This document shows, piece by piece, positions 34,908-45,767 of a DNA stretch of 64,000 nt (position 1 is the first letter of the stretch; the number at the start of each line of letters is the position of its first letter). Position numbers and translations under genes: made by a program. The DNA is from Desulfobulbaceae bacterium (GTDB lineage: Bacteria > Desulfobacterota > Desulfobulbia > Desulfobulbales > Desulfocapsaceae). The stretch spans positions 592,796 to 656,795 of the forward strand of contig WSXV01000001.1 of the NCBI GenBank assembly GCA_009773475.1. The letters are read 5' to 3'. The notes under the pieces are model-generated. The model was not told the origin of the DNA, did no database searches, and saw only the letters and a program-made list of their open reading frames with translations.

Positions 34908-37900
34908 ATGCCAAAACGAACCGATATTCACAAGATTTTGATCATTGGCTCCGGTCCGATTATTATCAGTCAGGCCTGCGAGTTTGATTATTCCGGTGCT
35001 CAGGCCGTCAAGGCGCTGAAGGAAGAGGGGTATGAGGTTGTTCTCATCAACTCCAATCCGGCGACCATCATGACCGATCCCGAGCTTGCCGACCGCACCT
35101 ATATCGAGCCCATTACCCCTGAGATCGTGGCCAAGGTTATTGAAAAAGAGCGGCCGGATGCCTTATTGCCCACCCTGGGCGGGCAGACTGCATTGAATAC
35201 CGCCATTAAGCTGGCCGAGTCCGGGGTCCTAGACAAATATAATGTCGAGATGCTGGCAGCGAAGATTGACGTCATCAGGAAGGCGGAGGGACGGGAAGAG
35301 TTCCGGGCGGCTATGCATGCCATTGGGCTCAAAGTGCCCGAGTCCGAGATCGTTCATACCCTCGAAGATGCCATGGCGGCTGGCGATGCCATTGGCTTTC
35401 CGGTCATTGTTCGTCCCAGCTTCACCCTTGGCGGAACCGGTGGCGGCGTTGCCTATAACCGTCAGGAGCTGGAGGCGCTGTCATTGTGTGGGCTCGATCT
35501 TTCCATGACCACCGAGATCATGGTTGAACGCAGTTTGCTGGGCTGGAAGGAATTTGAGCTGGAGGTGATGCGTGATTGTAAGGACAACGTGGTCATCATC
35601 TGCTCCATCGAGAATATGGATGCCATGGGGGTCCATACCGGTGATTCCATTACCGTAGCGCCGGCCCAGACCCTGACCGATCGCGAGTACCAGGAAATGC
35701 GGGATGCTGCCATTGCCATCATCCGGGAGATCGGGGTGGAGACCGGTGGATCTAACGTTCAGTTCGCGGTCAACCCCGAAGATGGCGAGTTGATGGTGAT
35801 CGAGATGAACCCCCGGGTTTCCCGCAGTTCGGCACTTGCGTCAAAGGCCACCGGTTTTCCCATAGCCAAGATTGCCGCCAAGCTGGCCGTGGGCTTTACC
35901 CTTGACGAGATTACGAACGATATCACCCGTGAGACCTACGCGTCGTTTGAGCCGACCATTGATTATTGTGTGGTCAAGATTCCCCGTTTCACCTTTGAAA
36001 AATTTCCCGAGGCCGAGGATGTTCTGACCACGGCGATGAAGTCTGTGGGCGAGACCATGGCCATTGGCCGGACTTTCAAAGAGGCCTTTCAAAAGGCCAT
36101 GCGCTCGCTGGAGACAGGTCGGGCCGGGTTCGGGGGAGATGGGAAGGAGCAGCTTGAACATCTTGAACTCTTTGAATTGGAATCAGGCCTGCGGATTCCC
36201 AGTTCAAAGCGGCTTTCCTTTTTATATGAAGCGCTCCGGCGGGGATTATCCATTGAAAATATTTACGAGATGACCCAGATAGATCCATGGTTTTTACGCA
36301 ATCTCGAGCAGATCGTGGCCATGGAACAGGAAATACGAAGGGCTGGTGCCAGCGGATTGTCGGGCTTCGGCTATGACTTTTTGAAAAAATGTAAACAGAA
36401 CGGCTTTTCAGATACTCAGCTTGCCTATCTCACCGGAAGTTCCCGGGACGAGGTTCGCAGCCTCCGCAAGCAAATCGGCATCGTGCCGGTGTATAAGCTG
36501 GTGGATACCTGTGCCGCCGAGTTTGAGTCCTATACCCCCTATTATTATTCCACCTATGAACAGGAAAATGAGGCGGTCAGGTCGGAGCGGAAAAAGGTCA
36601 TGATTCTGGGCGGAGGCCCGAATCGGATCGGGCAGGGCATCGAGTTTGATTACTGTTGTGTGCATGCTGCTTTCGCCTTAAAAGAGATCGGGATCGAGTC
36701 GATCATGGTTAATTCCAATCCCGAGACCGTCTCCACCGACTATGATACCTCGGATAAACTCTATTTTGAGCCCTTGACCCTGGAAGACGTGCTCAATATC
36801 ATCGACCTGGAGAGACCTGACGGGGTGATTGTCCAGTTTGGCGGGCAGACCCCGTTGAATCTGGCCGTAGCCCTGGCCGAGGCAGGGGTGCCCATTATTG
36901 GTACCCCTCCGGATTCCATTGATCGGGCGGAGGACCGCAAGCGTTTTCAGCAGTTTTTGCAAAAATTGCAACTGCGTCAGCCCAAGAATGATACGGTCTT
37001 CACCCTGGAAGAGGCCCTTGCGGTTGCAGAGCAGATTGGCTATCCGGTGGTGGTTCGGCCTTCGTATGTCCTGGGTGGGCGGGATATGCGGATAGTCTAT
37101 AGTGAACGGGGAATTCGTGAGTTCATGGCCAAGCCGGGGATGACAGAGAATAAACATCCGGTTCTCATTGACAAGTTTCTTGAGGATGCCATTGAAGTGG
37201 ATGTTGATGCCATTTGTGACGGTAAAAAAACGATCATCGGCGGGATCATGGAGCACATCGAGGAGGCCGGGATTCATTCCGGTGATTCCTCCTGCGTTCT
37301 GCCGCCGGATACCCTCTCCGCCGAGCTGATTGAAGAGATCAAACAGGCCACCCGGGCCATGGCGGAAGAGCTTGGCGTCATCGGCCTGATGAACGTGCAG
37401 TATGCGGTGAAGGATGAAGAGTTGTATATTCTGGAAGTGAATCCCCGAGCCTCACGAACGGTTCCCTTTGTCAGTAAGGCCACAGGTGTCCCCCTGGCCA
37501 AGTTGGCCACCAAGGTAATGATGGGCATGACCCTCGCCGAATTAGGGCTGACCACCGAGGTGGTGATCAAACACTGGGCGGTGAAAGAGGCGGTTTTTCC
37601 CTTTGATCGCTTCAAAAATGTGGATACCCTGCTCGGCCCTGAAATGAAATCAACGGGCGAGGTGATGGGGATTGATGCCAATCTGGGCCTCGCCGTTGCC
37701 AAGGCACAGCTGGCTGCAGGAGTCACCTTGCCGGTTTCAGGCACCGTTTTTATCAGTGTGCGCGATGGTGATAAGAAGGGCATTGTTGAGGCCGCAAAAA
37801 ATCTTGTGGCGATGAGTTATACGCTTCTGGCTACCAAGGGAACAGCAGACTATCTACGACAACACGGTGTTGTCTGCGATCATGTGAACAAAATCGCTGA

Positions 37901-38129
37901 AGGTCGGCCGCATATCCTGGATAAGCTTCGCGATCACCAGGTGGCCTGGGTTGTAAACACGTCCCTTGGAAGACGGACCACCGAGGATTCATATCTGATA
38001 CGGCGGGCGGCCCTGGAGCTGCGCATCCCCTATACAACCACAGTCAGCGGTGCTGTTTCGGTGGTTATGGCCATGCAGGCCCTGCGGGAGAATGCCTTGG
38101 GGGTTCAACCTATTCAATATTTCACATAA
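34908..38129 (+). CDS. carB: Carbamoyl-phosphate synthase, large subunit
   Basis: 1073 residues, typical full length. Two homologous ATP-grasp halves: the first begins about residue 6 ([22 protein letters not shown]) and has EYQE... [14 protein letters not shown]. The second begins about 560 ([21 protein letters not shown]) and has [16 protein letters not shown]. The C-terminal ~130 residues form the MGS-like allosteric domain that binds UMP/ornithine-type effectors. No frame damage. Provides carbamoyl phosphate for pyrimidines and arginine. Confidence 0.98.
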   Translation: MPKRTDIHKILIIGSGPIIISQACEFDYSGAQAVKALKEEGYEVVLINSNPATIMTDPELADRTYIEPITPEIVAKVIEKERPDALLPTLGGQTALNTAIKLAESGVLDKYNVEMLAAKIDVIRKAEGREEFRAAMHAIGLKVPESEIVHTLEDAMAAGDAIGFPVIVRPSFTLGGTGGGVAYNRQELEALSLCGLDLSMTTEIMVERSLLGWKEFELEVMRDCKDNVVIICSIENMDAMGVHTGDSITVAPAQTLTDREYQEMRDAAIAIIREIGVETGGSNVQFAVNPEDGELMVIEMNPRVSRSSALASKATGFPIAKIAAKLAVGFTLDEITNDITRETYASFEPTIDYCVVKIPRFTFEKFPEAEDVLTTAMKSVGETMAIGRTFKEAFQKAMRSLETGRAGFGGDGKEQLEHLELFELESGLRIPSSKRLSFLYEALRRGLSIENIYEMTQIDPWFLRNLEQIVAMEQEIRRAGASGLSGFGYDFLKKCKQNGFSDTQLAYLTGSSRDEVRSLRKQIGIVPVYKLVDTCAAEFESYTPYYYSTYEQENEAVRSERKKVMILGGGPNRIGQGIEFDYCCVHAAFALKEIGIESIMVNSNPETVSTDYDTSDKLYFEPLTLEDVLNIIDLERPDGVIVQFGGQTPLNLAVALAEAGVPIIGTPPDSIDRAEDRKRFQQFLQKLQLRQPKNDTVFTLEEALAVAEQIGYPVVVRPSYVLGGRDMRIVYSERGIREFMAKPGMTENKHPVLIDKFLEDAIEVDVDAICDGKKTIIGGIMEHIEEAGIHSGDSSCVLPPDTLSAELIEEIKQATRAMAEELGVIGLMNVQYAVKDEELYILEVNPRASRTVPFVSKATGVPLAKLATKVMMGMTLAELGLTTEVVIKHWAVKEAVFPFDRFKNVDTLLGPEMKSTGEVMGIDANLGLAVAKAQLAAGVTLPVSGTVFISVRDGDKKGIVEAAKNLVAMSYTLLATKGTADYLRQHGVVCDHVNKIAEGRPHILDKLRDHQVAWVVNTSLGRRTTEDSYLIRRAALELRIPYTTTVSGAVSVVMAMQALRENALGVQPIQYFT

Positions 38130-38599
38130 TCCCCCCACCCTCGCAGGTATTCACAGCGACAACGAGGAGAAGGTTGTCCTTGTGAATACGCCCTGTTGGG
38201 CTTTTGGAGGGAAGTCGGCTGTCCGTCTCTCGCGGGCCAGATCTGCATGCCATGAAAGTTCAGAACTCGAACATGCTTATAATAGATGTCAGAAGACTTA
38301 TGAGTGAAAAAGAGGAAAAAAACGGTCTGTGTCTCGACAATATCATGTTCGGCCTTACAGTACGATCAGGCTAACACGAAGGCAAATCTTGCAAAAATCT
38401 TTTTTACTTGTTTTTTCTTGTCCTTTTTTTCCTTGTTTTTGGAATTACTGAAAATTTCTCTGTGAGTAAATTTAAGTTAGATGTGCATGGGCTGAAAAAT
38501 AAGTACTTGAGGTATTCTGACGCAGAAGCCATTGCGGTTCAGGAGTAACGTGCAAAGAGATGTTCATTTAGAAAAAATCAGGAGCCATCGGAGGGTTCG
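38130..38599. other. Non-coding region between carB and ftsH
   Basis: 470 bases with no credible gene. A short GCCC/GGGC hairpin followed by TTTT at 38190-38205 may be a weak terminator for carB. The second half is rich in T-runs and A+T and probably contains the ftsH promoter, not identifiable by eye. GGAGGG at 38590-38595 is the ftsH ribosome-binding site. Confidence 0.35.
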
Positions 38600-40621
38600 T
38601 TGAATACTTTTTATAAAAATTTATCCATGTGGCTGGTGATTGGTTTGACCATGATCCTGCTTTTCAATCTTTTTAACAAACCCCAAACCAATACGAATAC
38701 ACTGACCTACAGTGATTTCCTTGCGCAGGTGCAGAACAAGGGCATCAACAAGGTGAGTATGGATGGCGATATGATAACGGGCGTTATGCAGGATGGAAAG
38801 CCCTTCAAAACCATTTACCCTCCCAGTGACAATGAGTTGATCTCCAGTTTGCGAAAAAATGGGGTGGATATAGCAGTCAAAGAGGCCCATAAAGATTCCT
38901 GGATGATGACCATTTTTGTTTCCTGGTTTCCCATGCTCCTGCTCATTGGGGTCTGGGTCTTTTTTATGCGCCAGATGCAGATGGGTGGAAAAGGCGGAGC
39001 GATGTCCTTTGGTAAGACAAGGGCCAAGCTGAAGGAAAAGAGCGACAACAAGGTGACCTTTGCCGACGTAGCCGGTATTGATGAGGCTAAAGAAGAACTG
39101 GAAGAGATCATTGATTTCCTTCGTGATCCCCAGAAATTTACCAAGCTTGGCGGTCGTATTCCAAAAGGAGTACTACTGGCCGGTGCTCCTGGAACTGGTA
39201 AAACACTTTTGGCCAAGGCCATAGCCGGTGAGGCGGATGTGCCGTTTTTCACTATCTCCGGATCTGACTTTGTCGAGATGTTTGTAGGAGTTGGGGCTTC
39301 TCGGGTGAGGGATCTGTTCGAGCAAGGGAAGAAGAGTGCACCCTGTATCATCTTCATCGACGAGATCGATGCGGTGGGGCGGCATCGGGGTGCGGGCTTA
39401 GGTGGCGGCCATGATGAGCGTGAGCAGACTTTGAATCAGTTGCTTGTGGAGATGGATGGGTTTGATAAAAACGAGGGGGTCATCATTGTGGCCGCCACAA
39501 ACCGGCCCGATGTTCTGGATCCTGCCCTGCTGCGACCTGGGCGTTTTGATCGTCAGGTGGTGGTGCCGGTTCCGGATGTAAAAGGGCGGCAGCAAATCCT
39601 TGAGATTTATGGCAATAAAACAAAGAGCATGGATGAAAATGTGGACATGGCCATCATTGCTCGTGGAACTCCCGGTTTTTCAGGTGCGGATCTAGAAAAC
39701 TTGATCAATGAAGCGGCACTCATGGCGGCCCGTGAAGACGCCAAGAAAATAACCAGGGATATGCTGGATCGAGCCAAGGATAAGATTCTGATGGGTGCCG
39801 AGCGCCGATCTATGGTTATTACCGACAAGGAAAAAGAGGTAACAGCCTACCATGAGGCCGGTCATGCCCTGATTGCCCGGTTGCTGCCCGATACCGATCC
39901 CATTCATAAGGTGACAATTATCCCTCGAGGTCGAGCCCTTGGTTTGACCATGCAGTTGCCAACGGAAGAGCGTTATACTCATTCCCGCACTTTTCTTGAG
40001 CATACGCTTTGTATCCTTTTTGGAGGGCGGGTCGCTGAGAAGATCATTTTCAATGAGATTACCACCGGGGCCGGTAATGATTTGCAGAGAGCAACTGACA
40101 TGGCCCGGAAAATGGTCTGCGAGTGGGGGATGAGCGAAGAGTTGGGGCCGTTGACCTATGGCAAAAAAGAAGAGCAGATATTCCTTGGCCGGGAGATTGC
40201 TCAGCACCGTGATTTCAGTGAGGATACGGCCCGAAAGATTGATGCGGCAGTGAAGCATATTATTACGGAAGCCACTGTGCAGACGACAAACCTTTTGACG
40301 GAACATACGGATGTTTTGACACGAATGGCCGCTGAGTTACTGGAAAAAGAGACGATCGTCCTTGAGGACATAGAGAGAATCCTTGCTGAATTGCGTCCGG
40401 GACAATACGACCCGGTGGTGGTGCAGGGAACCAAGGTGGTACGATTGACGAAAAAGGAGCTAAAGCCTCAGGGCACGGATGCAACTGTTTCGCAGGCAAA
40501 AGATGATGCTCCTGCAGGTGAACTAAGATCGGCTTCTGAAGATACCGTCAGCAAGGAAGCCACCGCCAGAGAAACCACCCCTTCTATGGAATCTCCAGGT
40601 GTGGTGCCAGGGAAGGAATAA
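38600..40621 (+). CDS. ftsH: ATP-dependent zinc metalloprotease FtsH
   Basis: 673 residues. TTG 38600 follows GGAGGG by four bases and gives the family N terminus [16 protein letters not shown]. Two transmembrane helices (about 9-25 and 103-122) flank a small periplasmic domain. AAA module: Walker [14 protein letters not shown] (about 194-206), Walker [14 protein letters not shown], and [23 protein letters not shown]. Protease: zinc motif HEAGH (about 417-421). The C terminus is a low-complexity tail. FtsH degrades membrane and some cytosolic proteins. folP follows after five bases. Confidence 0.98.
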   Translation: MNTFYKNLSMWLVIGLTMILLFNLFNKPQTNTNTLTYSDFLAQVQNKGINKVSMDGDMITGVMQDGKPFKTIYPPSDNELISSLRKNGVDIAVKEAHKDSWMMTIFVSWFPMLLLIGVWVFFMRQMQMGGKGGAMSFGKTRAKLKEKSDNKVTFADVAGIDEAKEELEEIIDFLRDPQKFTKLGGRIPKGVLLAGAPGTGKTLLAKAIAGEADVPFFTISGSDFVEMFVGVGASRVRDLFEQGKKSAPCIIFIDEIDAVGRHRGAGLGGGHDEREQTLNQLLVEMDGFDKNEGVIIVAATNRPDVLDPALLRPGRFDRQVVVPVPDVKGRQQILEIYGNKTKSMDENVDMAIIARGTPGFSGADLENLINEAALMAAREDAKKITRDMLDRAKDKILMGAERRSMVITDKEKEVTAYHEAGHALIARLLPDTDPIHKVTIIPRGRALGLTMQLPTEERYTHSRTFLEHTLCILFGGRVAEKIIFNEITTGAGNDLQRATDMARKMVCEWGMSEELGPLTYGKKEEQIFLGREIAQHRDFSEDTARKIDAAVKHIITEATVQTTNLLTEHTDVLTRMAAELLEKETIVLEDIERILAELRPGQYDPVVVQGTKVVRLTKKELKPQGTDATVSQAKDDAPAGELRSASEDTVSKEATARETTPSMESPGVVPGKE

Positions 40622-40626
40622 ATCGG

Positions 40627-41439
40627 GTGGCAGGAGGACGAAGCACGGCGACTAGGATCATGGGGATCATCAATGTTACCCCTGATTCATTTTCCGATGG
40701 TGGTTTCTGTTTTGGGGTGGTAAGAGCAGTGGCCCAAGCAGATGCTATGGTGGAGGCTGGTGCTGATCTCCTCGATGTGGGGGGTGAATCTACTCGTCCA
40801 TTTGCCCAAGCCGTCTCTGAAGAAGAAGAGCTGCATCGTGTGGTGCCGGCGATCTTGGCCATCCGAAAGAAATATTCTTTGCCTATCTCCATTGATACCA
40901 GCAAGGCTGAAGTAGCGCGCCAAGCCTTGCTGGCCGGCGCTGATATGATCAATGATATTTCAGCGTTACGGAATGACCCTGCCATGATTGATCTGGTGCG
41001 GGCAACCGATGTGCCGGTTGTTATCATGCATATGCAGGGAACACCTGAGAATATGCAGGTTAAACCCCAATATCAGGATGTCGTGGAAGAGATTCTTGAT
41101 TTTTTTCGAGAAAGGCTGCTCTGGCTTGGTGAGCAAGGTGTTCACTGTGGGCGGATAATCCTTGATCCCGGGATTGGCTTTGGCAAGAGTCTCACCCATA
41201 ACCTGGCTATCCTTAGGAATTTGTCTGCGTTTTCCGTCCTGGGGCGCCCCATTCTTCTTGGTCATTCTCGCAAAGGATTTCTGGGGGATCTTACAGGTAA
41301 GCAAGTGCTTGAACGCGACCTTGGAACGGCTGTTGTCTCAGCTCTTGCTGTGGAACATGGGGTTTCCATTGTCCGGGTCCATGATGTCGCAGCAAGCAAA
41401 CAGGCTATTCAGATAAGTGAGGCCATTGCAGCACTCTAA
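40627..41439 (+). CDS. folP: Dihydropteroate synthase
   Basis: 270 residues from GTG 40627, five bases after the ftsH stop. Condenses p-aminobenzoate with dihydropterin pyrophosphate in folate synthesis. Signatures: MGIINVTPDSFSDGG (about 12-26), DLLDVGGESTRPFAQ, SIDTSKAEVARQAL, DPGIGFGKSLTHN and GHSRKGFLG. The ftsH-folP order is common in bacteria. Start could be a few residues later but must precede MGIINV. Confidence 0.96.
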   Translation: MAGGRSTATRIMGIINVTPDSFSDGGFCFGVVRAVAQADAMVEAGADLLDVGGESTRPFAQAVSEEEELHRVVPAILAIRKKYSLPISIDTSKAEVARQALLAGADMINDISALRNDPAMIDLVRATDVPVVIMHMQGTPENMQVKPQYQDVVEEILDFFRERLLWLGEQGVHCGRIILDPGIGFGKSLTHNLAILRNLSAFSVLGRPILLGHSRKGFLGDLTGKQVLERDLGTAVVSALAVEHGVSIVRVHDVAASKQAIQISEAIAAL

Positions 41440-41445
41440 TTCAAC

Positions 41446-41476
41446 AAAAAGACTTTAACCTTCTAGGTCTTTATTC
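41446..41476 (+). terminator. Possible terminator after folP
   Basis: AAAGAC (41448-41453) pairs with GTCTTT (41467-41472), then ATTCTC. It is short and the T-run is poor, so confidence is low. It lies between convergent genes. Confidence 0.35.
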
Positions 41477-41584
41477 TCCTCAGTTCCCTGCTAGATTCCT
41501 CACTCTCCTTCTTCTCTTGTCCTCTTCGGGCTGTTTCCTTTTCTTCGCAGTTTTTTTCGTTGGCCTGTTAGCAGGCTCAGGACT

Positions 41585-42262
41585 TTATAGTAGCGACGGT
41601 TTTCGTTTTCGCGCTTTACCGCTGATGAGTCCGAGAAGCCAGCCAACGATAAAAACTCCAGCACCAGTTAGGAACCATAAGATCTTTTCATGGTCCTGCA
41701 GTTCCTGGTTTTCATCCGTTAATGCCGCCATTTTGTTTCTCAGCTCCGTGAGTTCTTTCTCATGATCTTTCTGCGTCGGATCAAGATGAGGTAAAGGGGG
41801 TGCTGAAAGAGGGTTTTGTAATTTTTCTGGTGTCGCCTCATTGGTGACGGGTTGGAGGGAGTGTTGCAGAGGATCGGGTAAAGTGGGAGTGACTTTCAAT
41901 GGTTTGTTCGCCTGGTTATTCTCAGTTGGAAGGGAGAGGGGCTCATCTTTGGAAGAAGTGGTGCTCAGGTATCGTTTCAGTATCCAGCCCTCTTTGCTTG
42001 TCGCGGTGCGTATTTTAACCCAGTAGCCCGCCTCTTCCAGAGAGGAAACCGGATCTCCATTTTTAAGAATGGCGACGGTCCTGTATTCGGTTCCCTGCCC
42101 GCTTCTTACCGGAACCTCTGAATCACTGGTGATCAAGTAGGTGTCCGCAGCTGAGATTGTTACCGGGGCCGCGAGCAATATCAGTAAGAAAATAATACGA
42201 TAAAGCCGTAGGGAGTATTCAGGGCAGATAAATGAATGTGTTGTTTTTTGGATGATACGCAT
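41585..42262 (-). CDS. Bacterial SH3-domain membrane protein (TIGR04211-like)
   Basis: 225 residues. A hydrophobic signal segment (about 22-38, RIIFLLILLAAPVTISA) precedes one bacterial SH3 domain (about 42-100) with EVPVRSGQGTEYRTVAIL and GWILKRYL. Then a Pro-rich linker, a coiled coil (about 165-195, DHEKELTELRNKMAALTDEN), one C-terminal transmembrane helix (about 197-215, WFLTGAGVFIVGWLLGLI) and a basic tail. This layout (signal-SH3-coiled coil-TM-basic tail) matches the YgiM/TIGR04211 family of periplasmic SH3 proteins anchored in the inner membrane. The molecular role is not known. Confidence 0.85.
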   Translation of the reverse strand: MRIIQKTTHSFICPEYSLRLYRIIFLLILLAAPVTISAADTYLITSDSEVPVRSGQGTEYRTVAILKNGDPVSSLEEAGYWVKIRTATSKEGWILKRYLSTTSSKDEPLSLPTENNQANKPLKVTPTLPDPLQHSLQPVTNEATPEKLQNPLSAPPLPHLDPTQKDHEKELTELRNKMAALTDENQELQDHEKILWFLTGAGVFIVGWLLGLISGKARKRKPSLL

Positions 42263-42442
42263 TTGTCAGCAGTTTCCTTTGTTGCAAGGCGTTAAAATAA
42301 AGTTGAATATACGCTAGTGGTTATGTGGAGAGTCCTCTCTTTTTTTACAAATATACTTTAATATAGCTCATTCTGCATGTGCTTTTCATTGTGAAGGTAC
42401 AGGGACAGAAAGTGAATACGATTTTACCGACGTAGGAAAAAA

Positions 42443-42829
42443 ATGGATGCTGTTCAAAAAAATGGGTTTGATTTTGTTTTTGATCCCAGTGCCTGTGAGA
42501 CTTGTCCAGGGTATTGTTGCAATGGGTCTTCCGGAAATGTTTGGGTGAGCCCCCAGGAAATTGAAGAGATATGCTTGTTTTTACACAAGAATTTCGTCGA
42601 TTTTGCAGCGAAATATCTTCGTCGGGTGGAAAATAGATTTTCTTTTCAAGAGCGACTGGTCGAAGATGCATTTGAGTGCATTTTTTTTGATGGCCATGAA
42701 AAAAAATGCTCTATCTATGGGCTGCGTCCCTCTGGATGCAGGACCTATCCATTCTGGGACCATTTCAAGAACCATCCTGAACAGGTTGCCGGGGAGTGTC
42801 CTGGGATAAAAATAATAACAGTAGAATGA
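42443..42829 (+). CDS. YkgJ-family cysteine-cluster protein
   Basis: 128 residues. A Cys-rich motif CETCPGYCCNG near the N terminus (Cys18, Cys21, Cys25, Cys26) and later CIFF...KKCSIYGLRPSGCRTYPFW (about 75-105) match the YkgJ/UPF0153 zinc- or iron-chelating family. Members are small proteins without known catalytic activity. It is preceded by AGGAAAA and follows a divergent SH3 gene. Overlapping reverse-strand frames are shadows. Confidence 0.85.
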   Translation: MDAVQKNGFDFVFDPSACETCPGYCCNGSSGNVWVSPQEIEEICLFLHKNFVDFAAKYLRRVENRFSFQERLVEDAFECIFFDGHEKKCSIYGLRPSGCRTYPFWDHFKNHPEQVAGECPGIKIITVE

Positions 42830-42972
42830 AATGTTAAAAAGTCATGAGTAGGAGAAAAAGTGTTTATGCCTATTTGACTTTCTTGACGGTCTGGTGAATA
42901 GTTAAATAAAATAGCTTGCTCACTGGTTAAGGCAAAAGGAATAAAGAAATTTTCAGTAAGGAGGTTTTTCAC

Positions 42973-43152
42973 ATGCTTGTAAAAGAGATCAGAAAGAAGG
43001 CTAAGGACATGGGGATTAATGGCACCAAGATGGTAAAAATTGAGCTGATCAGGGCCATCCAGATCGAAGAAAAAAATACCCCCTGTTATCAGACAGGGAT
43101 TATTAACTGCCCTCAAACCGGCTGTTGCTGGTATTCTGATTGTCAGAAATAG
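42973..43152 (+). CDS. Small SAP-like, cysteine-rich protein
   Basis: 59 residues, preceded by AAGGAGG at good spacing. The N-terminal 30 residues (VKEIRKKAKDMGINGTKMVK, then IELIRAIQIEE) resemble a SAP or Rho-N helix-extended-helix nucleic-acid-binding motif. The C terminus has four to five cysteines (NTPCYQTGIINCP, GCCWYSDC), suggesting a bound metal. Small proteins of this pattern are frequent in Desulfobacterota. The function is unknown; nucleic-acid binding is inferred. Confidence 0.8.
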   Translation: MLVKEIRKKAKDMGINGTKMVKIELIRAIQIEEKNTPCYQTGIINCPQTGCCWYSDCQK

Positions 43153-43716
43153 GGGTCGAGGAGAGTTGCAGATCAAGGGGGCGGCTTGCTTCTCCTTGAG
43201 TTTGAGAGTTCTCGTTCCATCTTTTTCCCTTTCCTTGCTTCCAGCAAGTACGAAATACATCGCATCGTGCCGACAGAGGCTGACACTAAAAAGACGAAGA
43301 AAGCAGTACGCTGAATGTTAGCCGGATCATTGTTGGGATCGATGTTCATCTCAGGCGATTGGCCTATCGTTTATCTTCTTGCCCACCATGGCAGATCACT
43401 GACTCTTTGCTGGTATGCTGGTGCCTCCTATTATTACCATTTGCGGAGTCAGATGGTTTGAGAGAGAGGTGCCGGCTGTATCGACCAAAGTCTTGTGCCA
43501 GATGACCTGTTTCTGAAGGAAACCTGTCAACCCCTTTCCACCCTGTGGGTGCTGGTGTTGAAATACATGCCCCTCATACAATCGTACGTATAGCGGCTGG
43601 CGTGCCTAAATTCGATTCTCCCTGAGTTTTTTTTATTCCAGATCCAGAGCGCCTGTCTGTCCTCTCTGAAGATTGTGCCGACATGGAACAACCATCAATT
43701 ATCAAGATAAAGTACC
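43153..43716. other. Non-coding region before the DUF4080 gene
   Basis: 564 bases without a gene I can support. A 61-codon reverse frame (43396-43581) has no recognisable family or ribosome-binding site. The area around 43560-43615 has a different texture and could be a degraded mobile remnant, but I cannot identify it. Confidence 0.3.
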
Positions 43717-45417
43717 ATGCAGATAAAGATTGTCGCCCTGAATGCCCGTTTTACCCATTCCTGTCTGGCCCTTTTTCATGTTCGCAACGAGCTTGAAAAA
43801 AACTGCCCGGGGGTGGATACCGAGCTCTGTCAATTAACCATTAATGATTCGTATTTTGAGACCCTTCTGAGGCTCAGTGGCGGGAAGCCTGATTATATTT
43901 TTTTCTCGGCAGCGGTATGGAATTCTGAGCGGGTGGAACAGTTAATTCTGGATTTGAAACGATGTCTTCCCGATTGCGGGGTCGTGGTGGGCGGGCCGCA
44001 GGCCGTGGTGGTTGGTCAGCATCTCTTGTCCGTCCCATGTACAGTGGTCAGTGGAGACATGGAGGCGCTCAGCGCCTCATTTTACCGGGATCTGGAAAAC
44101 AAGATTCTCCAGCCTGTTTACGGTGGTTCCTTTTTACAGATGCAGCAACGTCTTCTGGTTTCGCCCTATCGTGAAGAGGACTTTAGCAGCCATTTGCAAA
44201 ACCGGAACATTTATTACGAGAGTTCCCGAGGCTGCCCGTTTTCCTGCACCTATTGCCTGTCTTCAGCGGAACAGGGGGTGCATCACAAGCCGCTGCCCCA
44301 GGTGGAGCAGGAGCTTGCCCAGATCCTTGCCCATAAGCCGACAACTGTGCGCTTTGTTGATCGCACCTTTAATGATCAGCCGACACGGGCTCTCGCTATC
44401 TGGGAGTATCTCATGATGCAGGATGTTGAGACCCTGTTCCATTTTGAGATCAGTCCGGATCGTTTTACAGAAGAGATGTTCACCTTTTTACAAACCGTCC
44501 CGGCAGGCCGGTTTCAATTCGAGATCGGGGTCCAGTCCACCCATTCACCAACCCTGCAGGCGGTGTGTCGGAAAATGGATCTGACAGCCGCTTTGGGCAA
44601 TATCAAAAAACTGGTGTCATTGAATACCATTCATCTGCATGCGGATCTGATTCTTGGCCTCCCCTTTGAAACCAGAGAGAGTTTTGGCCGTTCTTTTGCA
44701 GATCTTTTTGGTACTGGCGCCCATTACTTACAGATGGGATTGTTGAAGCTGCTTCCGGGAACAGCGATCAGCCGTGATGCCGGTAGTTGGGGCTATGAAA
44801 GCTGTGGTCAACCGCCCTATGCAGTGCTGGCCAATCAGTGGATGGGGCATGTCGTTTTGCAGGAATTATACTGGTTTTGCGAGTGTGTGGAGAAATTTGT
44901 CAATAATCGCTATTTTCCATCGCTGTGGTCCTATCTAAGAAGGCGGGGGGAAGATGTGTTTGTTTTTTTCCAGGGTCTACTCCGTCTCTGTCAGCAGAAG
45001 AATTTTTTTTCCTTGGCTCCCACCCAGGAATTTCTCGGGCAACTGCTTAAACAGTTTGTTGCGGGGAGGCATGACGGCCCTTTGCTTCTGGAGTTCTTGC
45101 GTTACGACTGGCTGCGTTGCGGGCATCGCTACCTGCCAACTTGTTTGCAGCTTGAACTTGCCGAAGATCAGCCGCAGGCGGTGAAAGATGCTCTCTTTCA
45201 GCTGGCTGCAGCAGGTCCTGCCGTGCTCTTTGAAGCACTTTTTGAGAAAGCCGGTAGAAACCATTTCTTTAAGACAGGATTTTTTCTTCGATTCTCAGGA
45301 CAGTGCCTGCAAGAACTGGGGTTAAGCCTGGATGGTGCACAAGGGGTGGTTGTTTTCTTATCTGAAAAGGAAGAGAGTCTGTATCGCTTGAACAAAACCA
45401 TTGTTCTTCAGGTCTGA
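43717..45417 (+). CDS. B12-binding radical SAM protein (DUF4080 family)
   Basis: 566 residues. The N-terminal ~150 residues form a cobalamin-binding-type domain (VALNARFTHSCLALFHVRNEL, ... VVVGGPQAV). The radical SAM core has SSRGCPFSCTYCLSS (about 170-184; Cys-x3-Cys-x2-Cys). FEIGVQSTHSPTL and HADLILGLPFE are typical core elements. The C-terminal ~200 residues match the DUF4080 extension. Family members are radical SAM methyltransferase-like proteins of unknown substrate. It stands alone between large intergenic regions. Confidence 0.88.
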   Translation: MQIKIVALNARFTHSCLALFHVRNELEKNCPGVDTELCQLTINDSYFETLLRLSGGKPDYIFFSAAVWNSERVEQLILDLKRCLPDCGVVVGGPQAVVVGQHLLSVPCTVVSGDMEALSASFYRDLENKILQPVYGGSFLQMQQRLLVSPYREEDFSSHLQNRNIYYESSRGCPFSCTYCLSSAEQGVHHKPLPQVEQELAQILAHKPTTVRFVDRTFNDQPTRALAIWEYLMMQDVETLFHFEISPDRFTEEMFTFLQTVPAGRFQFEIGVQSTHSPTLQAVCRKMDLTAALGNIKKLVSLNTIHLHADLILGLPFETRESFGRSFADLFGTGAHYLQMGLLKLLPGTAISRDAGSWGYESCGQPPYAVLANQWMGHVVLQELYWFCECVEKFVNNRYFPSLWSYLRRRGEDVFVFFQGLLRLCQQKNFFSLAPTQEFLGQLLKQFVAGRHDGPLLLEFLRYDWLRCGHRYLPTCLQLELAEDQPQAVKDALFQLAAAGPAVLFEALFEKAGRNHFFKTGFFLRFSGQCLQELGLSLDGAQGVVVFLSEKEESLYRLNKTIVLQV

Positions 45418-45521
45418 ACACCCCCTCTCCAAACCAGTCATGCGGAATAATTGGTTGCGCACAGAGAGTTAAAAAAATATTCCTGCGTAACTTCTTAATA
45501 TTATTTATAACATGGTAATGT

Positions 45522-45551
45522 TTGCGTCATTGTTATACCGTAAAGTATAGT
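45522..45551 (+). promoter_or_regulatory. Candidate promoter of a short transcript ahead of the DUF362 gene
   Basis: TTGCGT (45522-45527), 18-base spacer, TATAGT (45546-45551) lie in an A+T-rich region. A transcript starting near 45558 would end at the terminator 45692-45733, about 170 bases. Weak by itself; listed because a good terminator follows. Confidence 0.3.
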
Positions 45552-45691
45552 TTTTTTAATTTTTACATGCGTATGAGCACTATCTTAGAATCCGATGACG
45601 ATTTAACTGGCCATTATTATTGATTATTTTTATTTTTCCGTGGCTGGCACAATAAGTGCAATAATGTAAGTATCTCTTCTCTTCTCTCCTG

Positions 45692-45733
45692 GAAAAAGCC
45701 AGTCCTCCTTGTGTGTGACTGGCTTTTTCTATT
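45692..45733 (+). terminator. Terminator or attenuator upstream of the DUF362 gene
   Basis: GAAAAAGCCAGTC (45692-45704) pairs perfectly with GACTGGCTTTTTC (45717-45729), then TATTTC. A reading frame that would begin inside it (GTG 45711) is therefore unlikely to be translated. It could end a small RNA begun near 45558 or attenuate the next gene. It is too far from the DUF4080 stop (about 275 bases) to be its obvious terminator, although that is possible. Confidence 0.7.
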
Positions 45734-45767
45734 TCTAGAGTTCCTGTTCGTCATGCGCCCCCTTCTT

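Noticed and set aside
42745..43260. 171-codon reverse frame over the YkgJ end and the small SAP-like gene
   Set aside because: It is antisense to two better-supported genes, and its residues are a shadow of the SAP-like frame.
43396..43581. 61-codon reverse frame before the DUF4080 gene
   Set aside because: No recognisable motif or start signal. Considered as a decayed mobile-element remnant but could not be identified.
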